Source: Fimenecus sp051881415 (lineage in GTDB: Bacteria; Bacillota; Clostridia; Oscillospirales; Acutalibacteraceae). From it: 7,249 nucleotides of DNA. The translations under genes and the position numbers were made by a program. Within the stretch, counting starts at the first letter, position 1. The number at the start of each line of letters is the position of its first letter. The DNA lies in NCBI GenBank assembly GCA_051881415.1, contig JBJEPV010000159.1, positions 1 to 7,249 on the forward strand, in the 5' to 3' direction. Shown here piece after piece: positions 1 to 6,339 of the stretch. A model generated the notes under the pieces. That model saw nothing but the letters and a program-made list of their open reading frames with translations. It made no database searches and had not been told where the DNA came from.

Positions 1-59
1 TAGGGAACGGGCTTGTCCGTCTGCAAAACAACATGAAATCCGGCAGAATACCGCGTCAC
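1..59 (-). CDS. Possible start of a divergent gene, cut by the window edge
   Basis: Reading leftward from a GTG at 59-57, the frame stays open to the window edge for 19 codons and begins V/M-T-R-Y-S-A-G-F-H-V-V-L-Q-T-D-K-P-V-P. A G-rich stretch (AGAGGGGGT on the minus strand) lies just before the GTG and could act as a weak ribosome binding site. A divergent gene here would fit the roughly 150-bp non-coding gap before yfmF. Nothing in 19 residues identifies a family. Two plus-strand frames are also open across this stretch, so it could equally be the tail of an upstream gene or non-coding DNA. The call is tentative. Confidence 0.25.
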   Translation of the reverse strand, partial: MTRYSAGFHVVLQTDKPVP

Positions 60-105
60 TACCCCCTCTACGCACGAAATACATTCCCCGCGTGGCAGGC
101 GCAAA

Positions 106-177
106 TTGCAAAAATGTAAATTTCCTGTGAAAATATGGAATTTTTAAAACAGTTATGGTAAACTATACATTTATAGT
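106..177 (+). promoter_or_regulatory. Probable promoter region of the yfmF-yfmH-lgt-folD cluster
   Basis: The 100 bases before yfmF are AT-rich, unlike the coding DNA around them, and carry several weak promoter matches but no perfect one. TTGCAA at 106-111 sits 17 bp from GAAAAT at 129-134, which is preceded by TGT (an extended -10 pattern). Closer to the gene are TGG-TAAACT (156-164), TATACA (164-169) and TATAGT (172-177, five of six matches to TATAAT), but these lack a good -35 box at the proper distance. A promoter is expected because the first gene of the cluster starts at 208. Which box is used cannot be decided from sequence alone. Confidence 0.35.
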
Positions 178-181
178 ACAC
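158..181. promoter_or_regulatory. AT-rich inverted repeat upstream of yfmF, candidate operator
   Basis: ACTATA (162-167) and TATAGT (172-177) form a perfect inverted repeat around a CATT spacer. The symmetry continues imperfectly outward, so the two 10-base half sites GTAAACTATA and TATAGTACAC match at 8 of 10 positions. The element lies 26 bases ahead of the yfmF start codon and just before its ribosome binding site. A 24-bp dyad with two 10-bp arms is a size typical of dimeric helix-turn-helix repressor sites. It overlaps the proximal -10 candidates, so binding would be expected to repress. A chance AT-rich palindrome is the main alternative. Confidence 0.35.
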
Positions 182-207
182 TTTTTTCGGTAAAAGGAGT
201 TGTTTTT

Positions 208-1479
208 ATGTCGGTGCAGCCCGAAATGCTTGAAATCGGCGATAAAATCCGCCTGCTGCGCGTGCGGACAGGCCCTGCAAAAACCACCTGCGTCTCGGTG
301 GATTTGCTGATGCCGCTCGGCGTGCATACCGCGGAATATACGGTGCTCGCGTCGTACCTGACGCATTGCACGGCAAAATTTCCGTCCCTCAATTTGTTGA
401 ATGAACGCTTGGAGTTGCTGTACGGGGCGGAGCTGTCCTGCAACACCGCAAAGGTCGGCGAGGGATTTCGCCTGAGTTTTCAGGCAACCTGCTTAAATGA
501 CCGTTACGCGCTCGACGGCGAGTCCGTCAGTGCGGCGGTGCTCTCGTTGTTGCTCGATTTGCTTTTGTGCCCGTATTTGGAAAACGGCACATTCTCTGCC
601 GAGCGCACGGCGACGGAAATTCGCCTTTGCGTGGCGGATTTGGAAAGCGAGCTGAATGACAAACGCGCCTATGCGTTGCGGCGTATGGTCGAAACCATGT
701 GCAAAGACGAGCTGTACGGCATTCGCACCGACGATATTTTAAAAGATATGCGCGCGCTTACACCCGACGATTTGCTCGCCGCGTGGAAACAACTGCTCTG
801 CGAAGCGCATATTTCCGTGTGTGCGGCGGGGGATATTGCCTTTGATGCGCTCGAACAGAGTTTAAAGACGCGCTTTGCGGACATTCCGCGGCGTCCGCAG
901 ACCATTGAAACCGTTTTCGTAGAAACCTGTGAGGATGTCACCGAAGAAACCGAATCGATGGACTTAAACCAAAGCAAACTCGTTTTGGGCTTCCGCAGCG
1001 GTATGACCTCGCCCGACGACCACTATTACGCCGAACGCGTAATGACCGATGTGTTCGGCGGCGGGCCGTATTCGCGGCTGTTTACGCAGGTGCGCGAAAA
1101 ACTGTCACTTTGCTACTACTGCTCGGCGCGACTCGACCGCCGCAAGGGCATTATTGCGGTGCAAAGCGGCATTGAAAGTGAAAACAAACAGGCGGCGCTG
1201 GATGAAATTCTTCGCCAACTGCAAGTGATGCAAAACGGCGAATTTACCGACGATGCCCTGCAAGCGTCCAAAGCGGCGATTGCGGATGTGTTTCGCAGCG
1301 TGGACGACACCCCCGAAACCGCGCTTGCCTATTACAGCCAATTCATAGACGAGCCGCTGTGCACGCCCGCAGAGTATATCGCGGGGATTGAACGCGTCAC
1401 GCGCGCGGATGTCATTGCGGCGGCAAAGCGGATGACCCTGGACACGGTGTATTTCCTTTGCAGTAAGGAGGAGGCGTAA
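208..1479 (+). CDS. yfmF: M16-family protein YfmF, zinc site lost
   Basis: This 423-aa soluble protein has the two-lobe architecture of M16B peptidases: an N-terminal lobe over roughly residues 10-200 and a C-terminal lobe over 205-420. The C-terminal lobe carries the conserved SRLF-x3-REKLSLCYY stretch at 289-304, directly after a GGG run. The HxxEH zinc motif of active M16 enzymes is missing; the corresponding region (about 50-60, YLTHCTAKFPS) has no such spacing. In M16B heterodimers such as mitochondrial processing peptidase, one subunit keeps this substrate-binding role without catalysis, and YfmF is probably that partner for the adjacent YfmH. The Bacillus homologues (YmfF/YmfH) lie next to YmfI, the reductase of EF-P 5-aminopentanol modification, but the direct role of the M16 pair there is not established. 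The start is the ATG at 208 with AAAAGGAG at 192-199, 8 nt upstream. No signal peptide or membrane helix is seen, so it is likely cytosolic. Confidence 0.88.
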   Translation: MSVQPEMLEIGDKIRLLRVRTGPAKTTCVSVDLLMPLGVHTAEYTVLASYLTHCTAKFPSLNLLNERLELLYGAELSCNTAKVGEGFRLSFQATCLNDRYALDGESVSAAVLSLLLDLLLCPYLENGTFSAERTATEIRLCVADLESELNDKRAYALRRMVETMCKDELYGIRTDDILKDMRALTPDDLLAAWKQLLCEAHISVCAAGDIAFDALEQSLKTRFADIPRRPQTIETVFVETCEDVTEETESMDLNQSKLVLGFRSGMTSPDDHYYAERVMTDVFGGGPYSRLFTQVREKLSLCYYCSARLDRRKGIIAVQSGIESENKQAALDEILRQLQVMQNGEFTDDALQASKAAIADVFRSVDDTPETALAYYSQFIDEPLCTPAEYIAGIERVTRADVIAAAKRMTLDTVYFLCSKEEA

Positions 1480-1482
1480 GGT

Positions 1483-2766
1483 ATGGCACAAGTAAAAATG
1501 CGCAAGGTGGAAAGCGCACGGCTGCAGGAATTCTATTATGACATTGACCACCCGTCGGGGTTGAAAATTTTGGTATATCCGAAAGAAAATTACGCCTCTG
1601 CTTATGCCATGTTCGGCACGCAGTACGGCTCTTTGGATACGGATTTCCGTTTGGCGGGCGAAAAAGAATTTACAAGCGTGCCCGAGGGCATTGCCCACTT
1701 TTTGGAGCACAAATTGTTTGAAAGCGAGGATTTGGACGCGTTTGAGCGCTACGCCAAAACGGGTGCCAACGCCAACGCCTACACCTCATTTGACAAAACC
1801 TGCTATCTGTTTTCGTGTACCGACAATTTGACGGACTCGTTGGAAATCCTGCTGGATTTCGTCACGCACCCGTATTTTACCGAGGCGACCGTGCAAAAGG
1901 AACAGGGCATCATCGGGCAGGAAATCCAAATGTGCCGCGACGAAGCGGGCTGGGAATCGCTGTTTTTGCTGTTGCGCGCGATGTATCACAACTGCCCTGT
2001 GCGCATTGATATTGCGGGCACGGTGGACTCGATTGCGGAAATTTCCGCAGAATTGCTTTACAAATGCTACAACACCTTTTATAATCTATCCAATATGGTG
2101 CTTTGCGTGGCGGGAAATGTCACGCCCGAGCAGGTTTTGGCGGTTGCCGACCGCGTGTTAAAGCCCGCCGCACCCGTCGAAATCGAACGCAAATTCCACG
2201 ACGAGCCGCGCGAAGTCAAAAAGGCATATGACGAGGAAACGCTTGCCGTTGCCGCGCCGATTTTCAGCCTCGGTTTTAAAGAGGCGGTGAACACGCCCGA
2301 ACGCTCGTTAAAAGAGGTCATCATCAGCAACCTGCTGTTGGACGCGATTTGCGGCAAAACCACGCCGTTTTACAATGCACTTTTAGAAGAGGGGCTTGTG
2401 AACACCTCGTTTGATTGGGAGTATTTTTACGGCTACGGCTACGCGGCAACAATTTTTACGGGCGAAACGCCCGATGCGCGCGCGGTGGAGCAAAGGCTGG
2501 TCGAGCGCATTTCCGCCCTGCAGGAAAGCGGGATTTCCGAAGCGGATTTCGAGCGCATTCGCAAAAAGCATTACGGCAGAACGGTGATGCAGTTTAACGA
2601 TATAGAGTCGATTGCCAACAATATGGTGTCGTCGTATTTCCGCAAAGAGAGCCTTTTTGACGACGCCGAAATTCTGCAAAGCCTGACGCCGGACGAGGTC
2701 AATGCCCGCCTGCGCACGGCAATCGATGTCAACTGCCGTTCCTTGACGGTGATTAAAGGAGAGTAA
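1483..2766 (+). CDS. yfmH: M16-family zinc peptidase YfmH, catalytic subunit
   Basis: This 427-aa cytosolic protein is the active-type partner of YfmF. HFLEH at residues 72-76 is the inverted zinc motif, with H72 and H76 as ligands and E75 as the general base. E147, in EQGIIGQE, is the likely third ligand by analogy with the ERNAVNAE segment of pitrilysin. The N-terminal lobe covers about 15-210 and ends in the typical NMVLCVAGNV strand; the C-terminal lobe covers about 250-425. The substrate is unknown. Family knowledge suggests processing of a small peptide inside the cell; the related AlbE/AlbF pair works in subtilosin production. No precursor peptide, exporter or radical SAM gene is present here, so a housekeeping role is more likely. 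The ATG is 3 nt after the yfmF stop, with AAGGAGG at 1465-1471 inside yfmF, indicating co-transcription and probably stoichiometric translation. Confidence 0.92.
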   Translation: MAQVKMRKVESARLQEFYYDIDHPSGLKILVYPKENYASAYAMFGTQYGSLDTDFRLAGEKEFTSVPEGIAHFLEHKLFESEDLDAFERYAKTGANANAYTSFDKTCYLFSCTDNLTDSLEILLDFVTHPYFTEATVQKEQGIIGQEIQMCRDEAGWESLFLLLRAMYHNCPVRIDIAGTVDSIAEISAELLYKCYNTFYNLSNMVLCVAGNVTPEQVLAVADRVLKPAAPVEIERKFHDEPREVKKAYDEETLAVAAPIFSLGFKEAVNTPERSLKEVIISNLLLDAICGKTTPFYNALLEEGLVNTSFDWEYFYGYGYAATIFTGETPDARAVEQRLVERISALQESGISEADFERIRKKHYGRTVMQFNDIESIANNMVSSYFRKESLFDDAEILQSLTPDEVNARLRTAIDVNCRSLTVIKGE

Positions 2767-2770
2767 GCCT

Positions 2771-3823
2771 ATGCAGTTTTTTACCGATTACACGGCGGTT
2801 CGCTTCACGGGAATCGACCACATTTTTAATGTGTATTCCACCTTCTGCGAGTTTTCGCTGTTCGGCAAGGAATTCAGCATCAAGTTCTACGGCGTGATTA
2901 TCGCGTTCGGTTTTTTGCTTGCCGTGCTGTTCGGCGGCAGAATGGCATACAAATGGAAGCTGGATTTGAACAAAATGCTGGATATTCTGCTGTTCGGCAC
3001 CATCGGCGGCATTCTGGGCGCGCGGCTTTATTATGTTTTGTTTGAGTGGGAGTATTACCGCGTGCATCTTGCGGAAATTCCGCAAATTTGGCACGGCGGG
3101 CTTGCCATTTACGGCGGGCTTATCGGCGGAATTCTCGCGGCGTACTTCACCTGCCGCCACAATGGGCTCAATTTCTTAAAGCTCCTCGATTTGGCGGGGA
3201 TGAGCTTCTTAATCGGGCAGGGCATCGGCCGTTGGGGCAATTATGCCAATCAGGAAGCGTTCGGCACCAATACCGAGGGGTTTCTCGGCATGAGCAGTGC
3301 CAAGGTGACGAACTATATTTATGCGCACGAAAGCGAATTTTTGGCAAAAGGCATTACGATGGACCCGTCCCTGCCGGTGCACCCGACCTTTTTGTATGAG
3401 TCGGTTTGGTGCATTTTCAGCTTTTTCGTTTTATATCTTATCTGTAAAAAAGCCTACAAATTCAGCGGGCAGTTGATTTTGTGCTACGGGGTTTTGTACG
3501 GGGCGGAGCGCGCCGTTGTGGAGGGTCTGCGTACCGACAGCCTCTACATAGGCTCGACAAGTTTGCGCGTATCGCAAGTCCTGTCCTTGGTATTGGCAGT
3601 AACCTGCCTTGCGATTTTAATTATAAAACTCGTGCAGTTAAAGAAAAATCCCGTGCCGTATACGCCGGTGGAGGCGTTGCCGCCGGAACTGGACTATCAG
3701 CTCGACACCGAAAAGACAGAAAAACGCGAAAAACGGCAAAAAGTGAAAACAGCCCAGCAGGCGAAAAATAAAATGCTCGAAAAACAGCAAAAGGAGGCGC
3801 GCAAAAATGGCAACAATTCTTGA
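2771..3823 (+). CDS. lgt: Prolipoprotein diacylglyceryl transferase
   Basis: Lgt transfers a diacylglyceryl group from phosphatidylglycerol to the lipobox cysteine of prolipoproteins in the cytoplasmic membrane, the first step of lipoprotein maturation. The 350-aa protein has about seven hydrophobic helices between residues 38 and 290. The Lgt signature GRWGNYANQEAFG is at 153-165, containing R154, N157 and E162, which align with essential E. coli R143, N146 and E151. Also present are HGGLAIYGGLIGG (108-120), HPTFLYE (204-210) and the GLRTDSL loop (252-258), whose R254 should match E. coli R239. The residue aligned with E. coli H103 is Y114. A lysine- and glutamate-rich cytoplasmic tail of about 60 residues (290-350) makes the protein longer than the usual 260-290 aa; its last third looks helical or coiled-coil. 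The ATG is 4 nt after yfmH, with AAAGGAG at 2755-2761. The final codons overlap folD by 17 nt. Confidence 0.96.
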   Translation: MQFFTDYTAVRFTGIDHIFNVYSTFCEFSLFGKEFSIKFYGVIIAFGFLLAVLFGGRMAYKWKLDLNKMLDILLFGTIGGILGARLYYVLFEWEYYRVHLAEIPQIWHGGLAIYGGLIGGILAAYFTCRHNGLNFLKLLDLAGMSFLIGQGIGRWGNYANQEAFGTNTEGFLGMSSAKVTNYIYAHESEFLAKGITMDPSLPVHPTFLYESVWCIFSFFVLYLICKKAYKFSGQLILCYGVLYGAERAVVEGLRTDSLYIGSTSLRVSQVLSLVLAVTCLAILIIKLVQLKKNPVPYTPVEALPPELDYQLDTEKTEKREKRQKVKTAQQAKNKMLEKQQKEARKNGNNS

Positions 3824-4664
3824 CGGCAAGGCGGTTTCCGCCGCCGTAAAGCAAGAGGTCAAAACGCAGGTGGAAGCCTTAAAGCAAAAGGGAATTTCCG
3901 TAGGGCTTGCGGTCATTATCGTCGGGGACAACCCCGCCTCGCGCACCTATGTGAACAATAAAAAGAAAGCGTGTGCCGAAGCGGGCATTGTTTCCGAAGA
4001 ATACGCCTTGCCCGAAAGCACCACGCAGGCAGAATTATTGGATTTGATTGATACACTCAACAAAAAGGACAGTATTCACGGCATTCTTTGTCAGCTGCCC
4101 TTGCCGAAGCATTTGGACGAAAAGGCGGTTATCGCCGCCATCAATCCGGAAAAAGATGTGGATGCCTTCCACGCAGTCAATGTCGGGCACATTATGATTG
4201 GGGATTACAGTTTCCTGCCCTGCACGCCCGCGGGGATTATGGAAATGCTCAAATACTACAATATCCCCGTGGCGGGCAAGGAATGTGTGGTGATCGGGCG
4301 CAGTAACATTGTCGGCAAGCCTATGGCGATGCTTTTGTTACAGCAAAACGGTACGGTGACGGTTTGCCATTCCAAAACCGTCCATCTTGCCGCCGTCACC
4401 GCGCGCGCCGATATTTTGGTCGCCGCCGTGGGCATTCCGAAGTTTGTCACCGCCGATATGGTGAAAGACGGCGCGGTGGTCATTGATGTCGGTATGGATC
4501 GCGACGAAAACGGCAAGCTGTGCGGCGATGTGGATTTTGACGCCGTCGCGCCGAAAGCCTCGTATATAACGCCCGTTCCCGGCGGCGTCGGCCCGATGAC
4601 GATTGCAACTTTGCTCAAAAATACCGTCACCGCCGCCCGCCAAACGGGCGAAAAGGAAATGTAA
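3807..4664 (+). CDS. folD: Bifunctional methylene-THF dehydrogenase / methenyl-THF cyclohydrolase
   Basis: FolD oxidises 5,10-methylene-THF to methenyl-THF with NADP+ and hydrolyses it to 10-formyl-THF, feeding purine and formyl-methionine synthesis. At 285 aa it has the normal family length. The catalytic Y48-x3-K52 pair (YVNNK) matches E. coli Y50/K54. Q96 in GILCQLPLP and the KDVD segment (116-119) complete the folate site. GRSNIVGKP, around residue 155-165, is the dinucleotide-binding turn of the C-terminal Rossmann domain, and TPVPGGVGPMT near the end is the second family signature. The start is the ATG at 3807, inside the lgt reading frame, with AAGGAGG at 3791-3797 and a 9-nt spacer. 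The 17-nt overlap implies translational coupling to lgt. A hairpin starting in the stop codon ends the transcript. Confidence 0.97.
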   Translation: MATILDGKAVSAAVKQEVKTQVEALKQKGISVGLAVIIVGDNPASRTYVNNKKKACAEAGIVSEEYALPESTTQAELLDLIDTLNKKDSIHGILCQLPLPKHLDEKAVIAAINPEKDVDAFHAVNVGHIMIGDYSFLPCTPAGIMEMLKYYNIPVAGKECVVIGRSNIVGKPMAMLLLQQNGTVTVCHSKTVHLAAVTARADILVAAVGIPKFVTADMVKDGAVVIDVGMDRDENGKLCGDVDFDAVAPKASYITPVPGGVGPMTIATLLKNTVTAARQTGEKEM

Positions 4665-4694
4665 ATTGGGGGTTGTATATCCAACCCCCAATTT
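4663..4694 (+). terminator. Hairpin terminator after folD
   Basis: AAATTGGGGGTTG (4663-4675) pairs perfectly with CAACCCCCAATTT (4682-4694), giving a 13-bp stem with a 6-nt loop (TATATC). The 5' arm includes the last two bases of the folD TAA codon. There is no separate U-tract after the stem; the three T residues belong to the stem base and are followed by ATG. The stem starts with AAA and ends with TTT, so it could terminate in either direction by partial opening of the A-U base. It most likely separates the housekeeping cluster from abfA, though its efficiency may be moderate. Confidence 0.65.
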
Positions 4695-4711
4695 ATGCAA
4701 AACACAAATCC

Positions 4712-4724
4712 GCGGCAATGCCGC
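4712..4724. repeat. Short GC-rich palindrome between folD and abfA
   Basis: GCGGC (4712-4716) and GCCGC (4720-4724) are perfect inverted arms around AAT. The element stands out as GC-rich in an otherwise A-rich gap and lies 45 bases before the abfA start codon. It could be an operator for a sugar-responsive repressor or a small hairpin in the leader. No matching second copy is visible in the window, and a 5-bp arm can occur by chance. Confidence 0.25.
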
Positions 4725-4754
4725 CGCGAAACGACAGAAACCTATAAACTCCTT

Positions 4755-4758
4755 GGAG
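4755..4758 (+). promoter_or_regulatory. Ribosome binding site that fixes the abfA start
   Basis: GGAG (within TTGGAG) lies 10 nt before the ATG at 4769 but only 1 nt before the in-frame GTG at 4760. Only the ATG has workable spacing. The protein starting at the ATG also aligns with Geobacillus AbfA at a constant two-residue offset. Confidence 0.7.
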
Positions 4759-4768
4759 CGTGATACAT

Positions 4769-6274
4769 ATGAAAAAAGCGTCATTCCCCCTTTCCAAAAG
4801 CTTTCAAATCGGTGAAGTAGACAAGCGCATCTACGGCTCATTTATCGAGCACTTGGGGCGCGCGGTCTACGGCGGGATTTACGAGCCCGGCCACCCCACT
4901 GCCGATGCGGACGGCTTGCGGCAGGATGTTATAGACGAAGTACGCAAACTGAATGTGCCGATTGTCCGCTATCCGGGCGGCAACTTTGTTTCCGGTTACC
5001 GCTGGGAGGACGGCGTCGGCCCTGTGGAGGAGCGCCCGAAACGCTTAGAGCTTGCCTGGGGCGTGACAGAGCCCAACACCTTCGGCACCAACGAATTTCT
5101 CAAATGGTGCAAAAAGGCGAATACCGAATGTATGATGGCGGTGAATTTGGGTCTGCGCGGGGCAGAAGAGGCGCGTGCGCTTGTGGAATACTGCAACCAC
5201 CCCGGCGGCTCGTATTACAGCGATTTGCGCCGCAAACACGGCGTAGAAAATCCGCACAACATTAAATTATGGTGCCTCGGCAACGAAATGGACGGCGATT
5301 GGCAAATCGGGCACAAAACCGCCTATGAATACGGCAGAGCCGCGGCAGAGGCGGCAAAGGTCATGCGCTGGGTTGACCCGTCGATTGAATTGGTGCTTTG
5401 CGGCAGTTCCAACAGCCACACCAAAACCTTCGGCGATTGGGAAGCGCAAACGCTCGATTTGGCGTATGACAAAGTAAATTATGTTTCCTTACATCAATAT
5501 TACGACAACAAAACCGATGATACCGCGAGTTTTCTTGCAAAATCCATGGAAATGGATGATTTTATCCACACGGTGGTGTCGGTTTGCGACTACATCAAAG
5601 GCAAAAAGCACTCGAAACACGAAGTGAATTTGTCCTTTGATGAGTGGAATGTTTGGTATCATTCCTTTGATGCGGACAAAAAAATCGAACGCTGGTGCAC
5701 AGCGCCCCATCAGTTAGAGGATATTTATAATTTTGAGGACGCGCTGTTGGTCGGCTTAATGCTCATCACGCTGTTGCGCCACGCCGACCGCGTAAAAGTG
5801 GCGTGCCTTGCGCAACTTGTGAATGTCATTGCACCGATTATGACCGAAAACGGCGGCGGGGTGTTTGAACAGACGATTTTTTATCCGTTTATGCATATGT
5901 CAAACTACGGGCGCGGCACGGCGCTCGTGTCGCAAATCCGCTGTGACAAGCACGACACCAAAGAATTTACCGATGTGCCCGATTTGGACGGCGTGGCAAT
6001 TCTTTCGGAGGACGAAACGGAGCTGACGGTGTTCGCGGTCAACCGTGATTTTGAAGAAGATTACGCGCTGACGCTCGATTTGCCCGATATGGAGGAATTT
6101 ATTCCGTTTGAACATATCGAAATGGCGGGCTTCGGCTTGAAAGACGAGAATTCCATTGTCTCCGCACCCGTGAAACCCTCGAACGCGGCAAATCTGCCCG
6201 AAAAAGACGGCAGAACGGTTACGGCAAAACTGCGTCCGCTTTCTTGGAATGTAATTCGCTTGAAAAAAATATAA
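4769..6274 (+). CDS. abfA: Intracellular GH51 alpha-L-arabinofuranosidase
   Basis: This enzyme removes terminal non-reducing alpha-L-arabinofuranosyl residues from arabino-oligosaccharides and arabinoxylo-oligosaccharides by a retaining mechanism. The 501-aa protein comprises a (beta/alpha)8 barrel followed by a beta-sandwich from about residue 385. E173 in GNEMDGDW is the acid/base and E292 in SFDEWNVWYH is the nucleophile. Residues E27, N72, N172, H242, Y244 and Q349 match the Geobacillus stearothermophilus AbfA active site (E29, N74, N174, H244, Y246, Q351; acid/base E175, nucleophile E294) with a uniform offset of two. No signal peptide is present, so it works in the cytosol on imported oligosaccharides. 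It stands alone: no transporter, xylanase or arabinose gene is adjacent in the window, and the hairpin after folD separates it from the upstream cluster. No clear promoter was found in its 74-bp leader, so some read-through from folD is possible. Start choice: the GTG at 4760 is rejected because the ribosome binding site touches it. Confidence 0.96.
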   Translation: MKKASFPLSKSFQIGEVDKRIYGSFIEHLGRAVYGGIYEPGHPTADADGLRQDVIDEVRKLNVPIVRYPGGNFVSGYRWEDGVGPVEERPKRLELAWGVTEPNTFGTNEFLKWCKKANTECMMAVNLGLRGAEEARALVEYCNHPGGSYYSDLRRKHGVENPHNIKLWCLGNEMDGDWQIGHKTAYEYGRAAAEAAKVMRWVDPSIELVLCGSSNSHTKTFGDWEAQTLDLAYDKVNYVSLHQYYDNKTDDTASFLAKSMEMDDFIHTVVSVCDYIKGKKHSKHEVNLSFDEWNVWYHSFDADKKIERWCTAPHQLEDIYNFEDALLVGLMLITLLRHADRVKVACLAQLVNVIAPIMTENGGGVFEQTIFYPFMHMSNYGRGTALVSQIRCDKHDTKEFTDVPDLDGVAILSEDETELTVFAVNRDFEEDYALTLDLPDMEEFIPFEHIEMAGFGLKDENSIVSAPVKPSNAANLPEKDGRTVTAKLRPLSWNVIRLKKI

Positions 6275-6288
6275 AGGTATGCTATAAT
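6260..6288 (+). promoter_or_regulatory. Strong sigma-A promoter for the zinc-ribbon membrane protein gene
   Basis: TTGAAA (6260-6265) is followed after exactly 17 bp by a perfect TATAAT (6283-6288) with an upstream TG (TGC, 6280-6282), an extended -10. Transcription would start near 6295, giving a leader of about 45 nt before the ATG at 6340. The -35 box lies inside the last codons of abfA. This promoter also argues against the earlier in-frame ATG at 6244, which would lie upstream of the transcript start. Confidence 0.85.
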
Positions 6289-6293
6289 ACCTT
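6274..6293. promoter_or_regulatory. Perfect 7-bp inverted repeat over the -10 box, candidate operator
   Basis: AAGGTAT (6274-6280) and ATACCTT (6287-6293) are perfect inverted arms separated by GCTATA. The 20-bp element covers the TG extension and the whole -10 hexamer of the promoter at 6260-6288, ending just before the expected transcription start. A dimeric repressor bound here would block polymerase directly. Part of the symmetry comes from the palindromic tendency of TATAAT itself, so chance remains possible. As RNA the hairpin would have only two G-C pairs and no U-tract, so it is unlikely to be a terminator for abfA. Confidence 0.4.
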
Positions 6294-6339
6294 ATCTACT
6301 GATTTTCAGCATAGCGTAAAAACGGAAAGGATTGGTCTT

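Noticed and set aside
1105..1710. 201-aa minus-strand open frame spanning the yfmF-yfmH junction
   Set aside because: It runs antisense across two well-supported genes and their junction and has no recognisable motif; it is a shadow of the plus-strand codon bias.
208..4664. M16 pair as part of a peptide (bacteriocin or RiPP) production cluster, as with AlbE/AlbF
   Set aside because: No small precursor gene, radical SAM enzyme or ABC exporter is present; the neighbours are lgt and folD, which fit the housekeeping YfmF/YfmH type.
4743..4748. TATAAA as the abfA -10 box
   Set aside because: The -35 position 17 bp upstream reads GCCGCC, and transcription would begin at the ribosome binding site, leaving almost no leader.
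4760..4768. GTG start for abfA three codons upstream
   Set aside because: The ribosome binding site GGAG ends one base before it, too close for initiation; the ATG at 4769 has a 10-nt spacer.
6244..6339. Upstream in-frame ATG that would add 32 residues to the zinc-ribbon protein
   Set aside because: It lies inside abfA, upstream of the strong promoter, has no ribosome binding site, and adds residues with no domain character ahead of the Cys motif.
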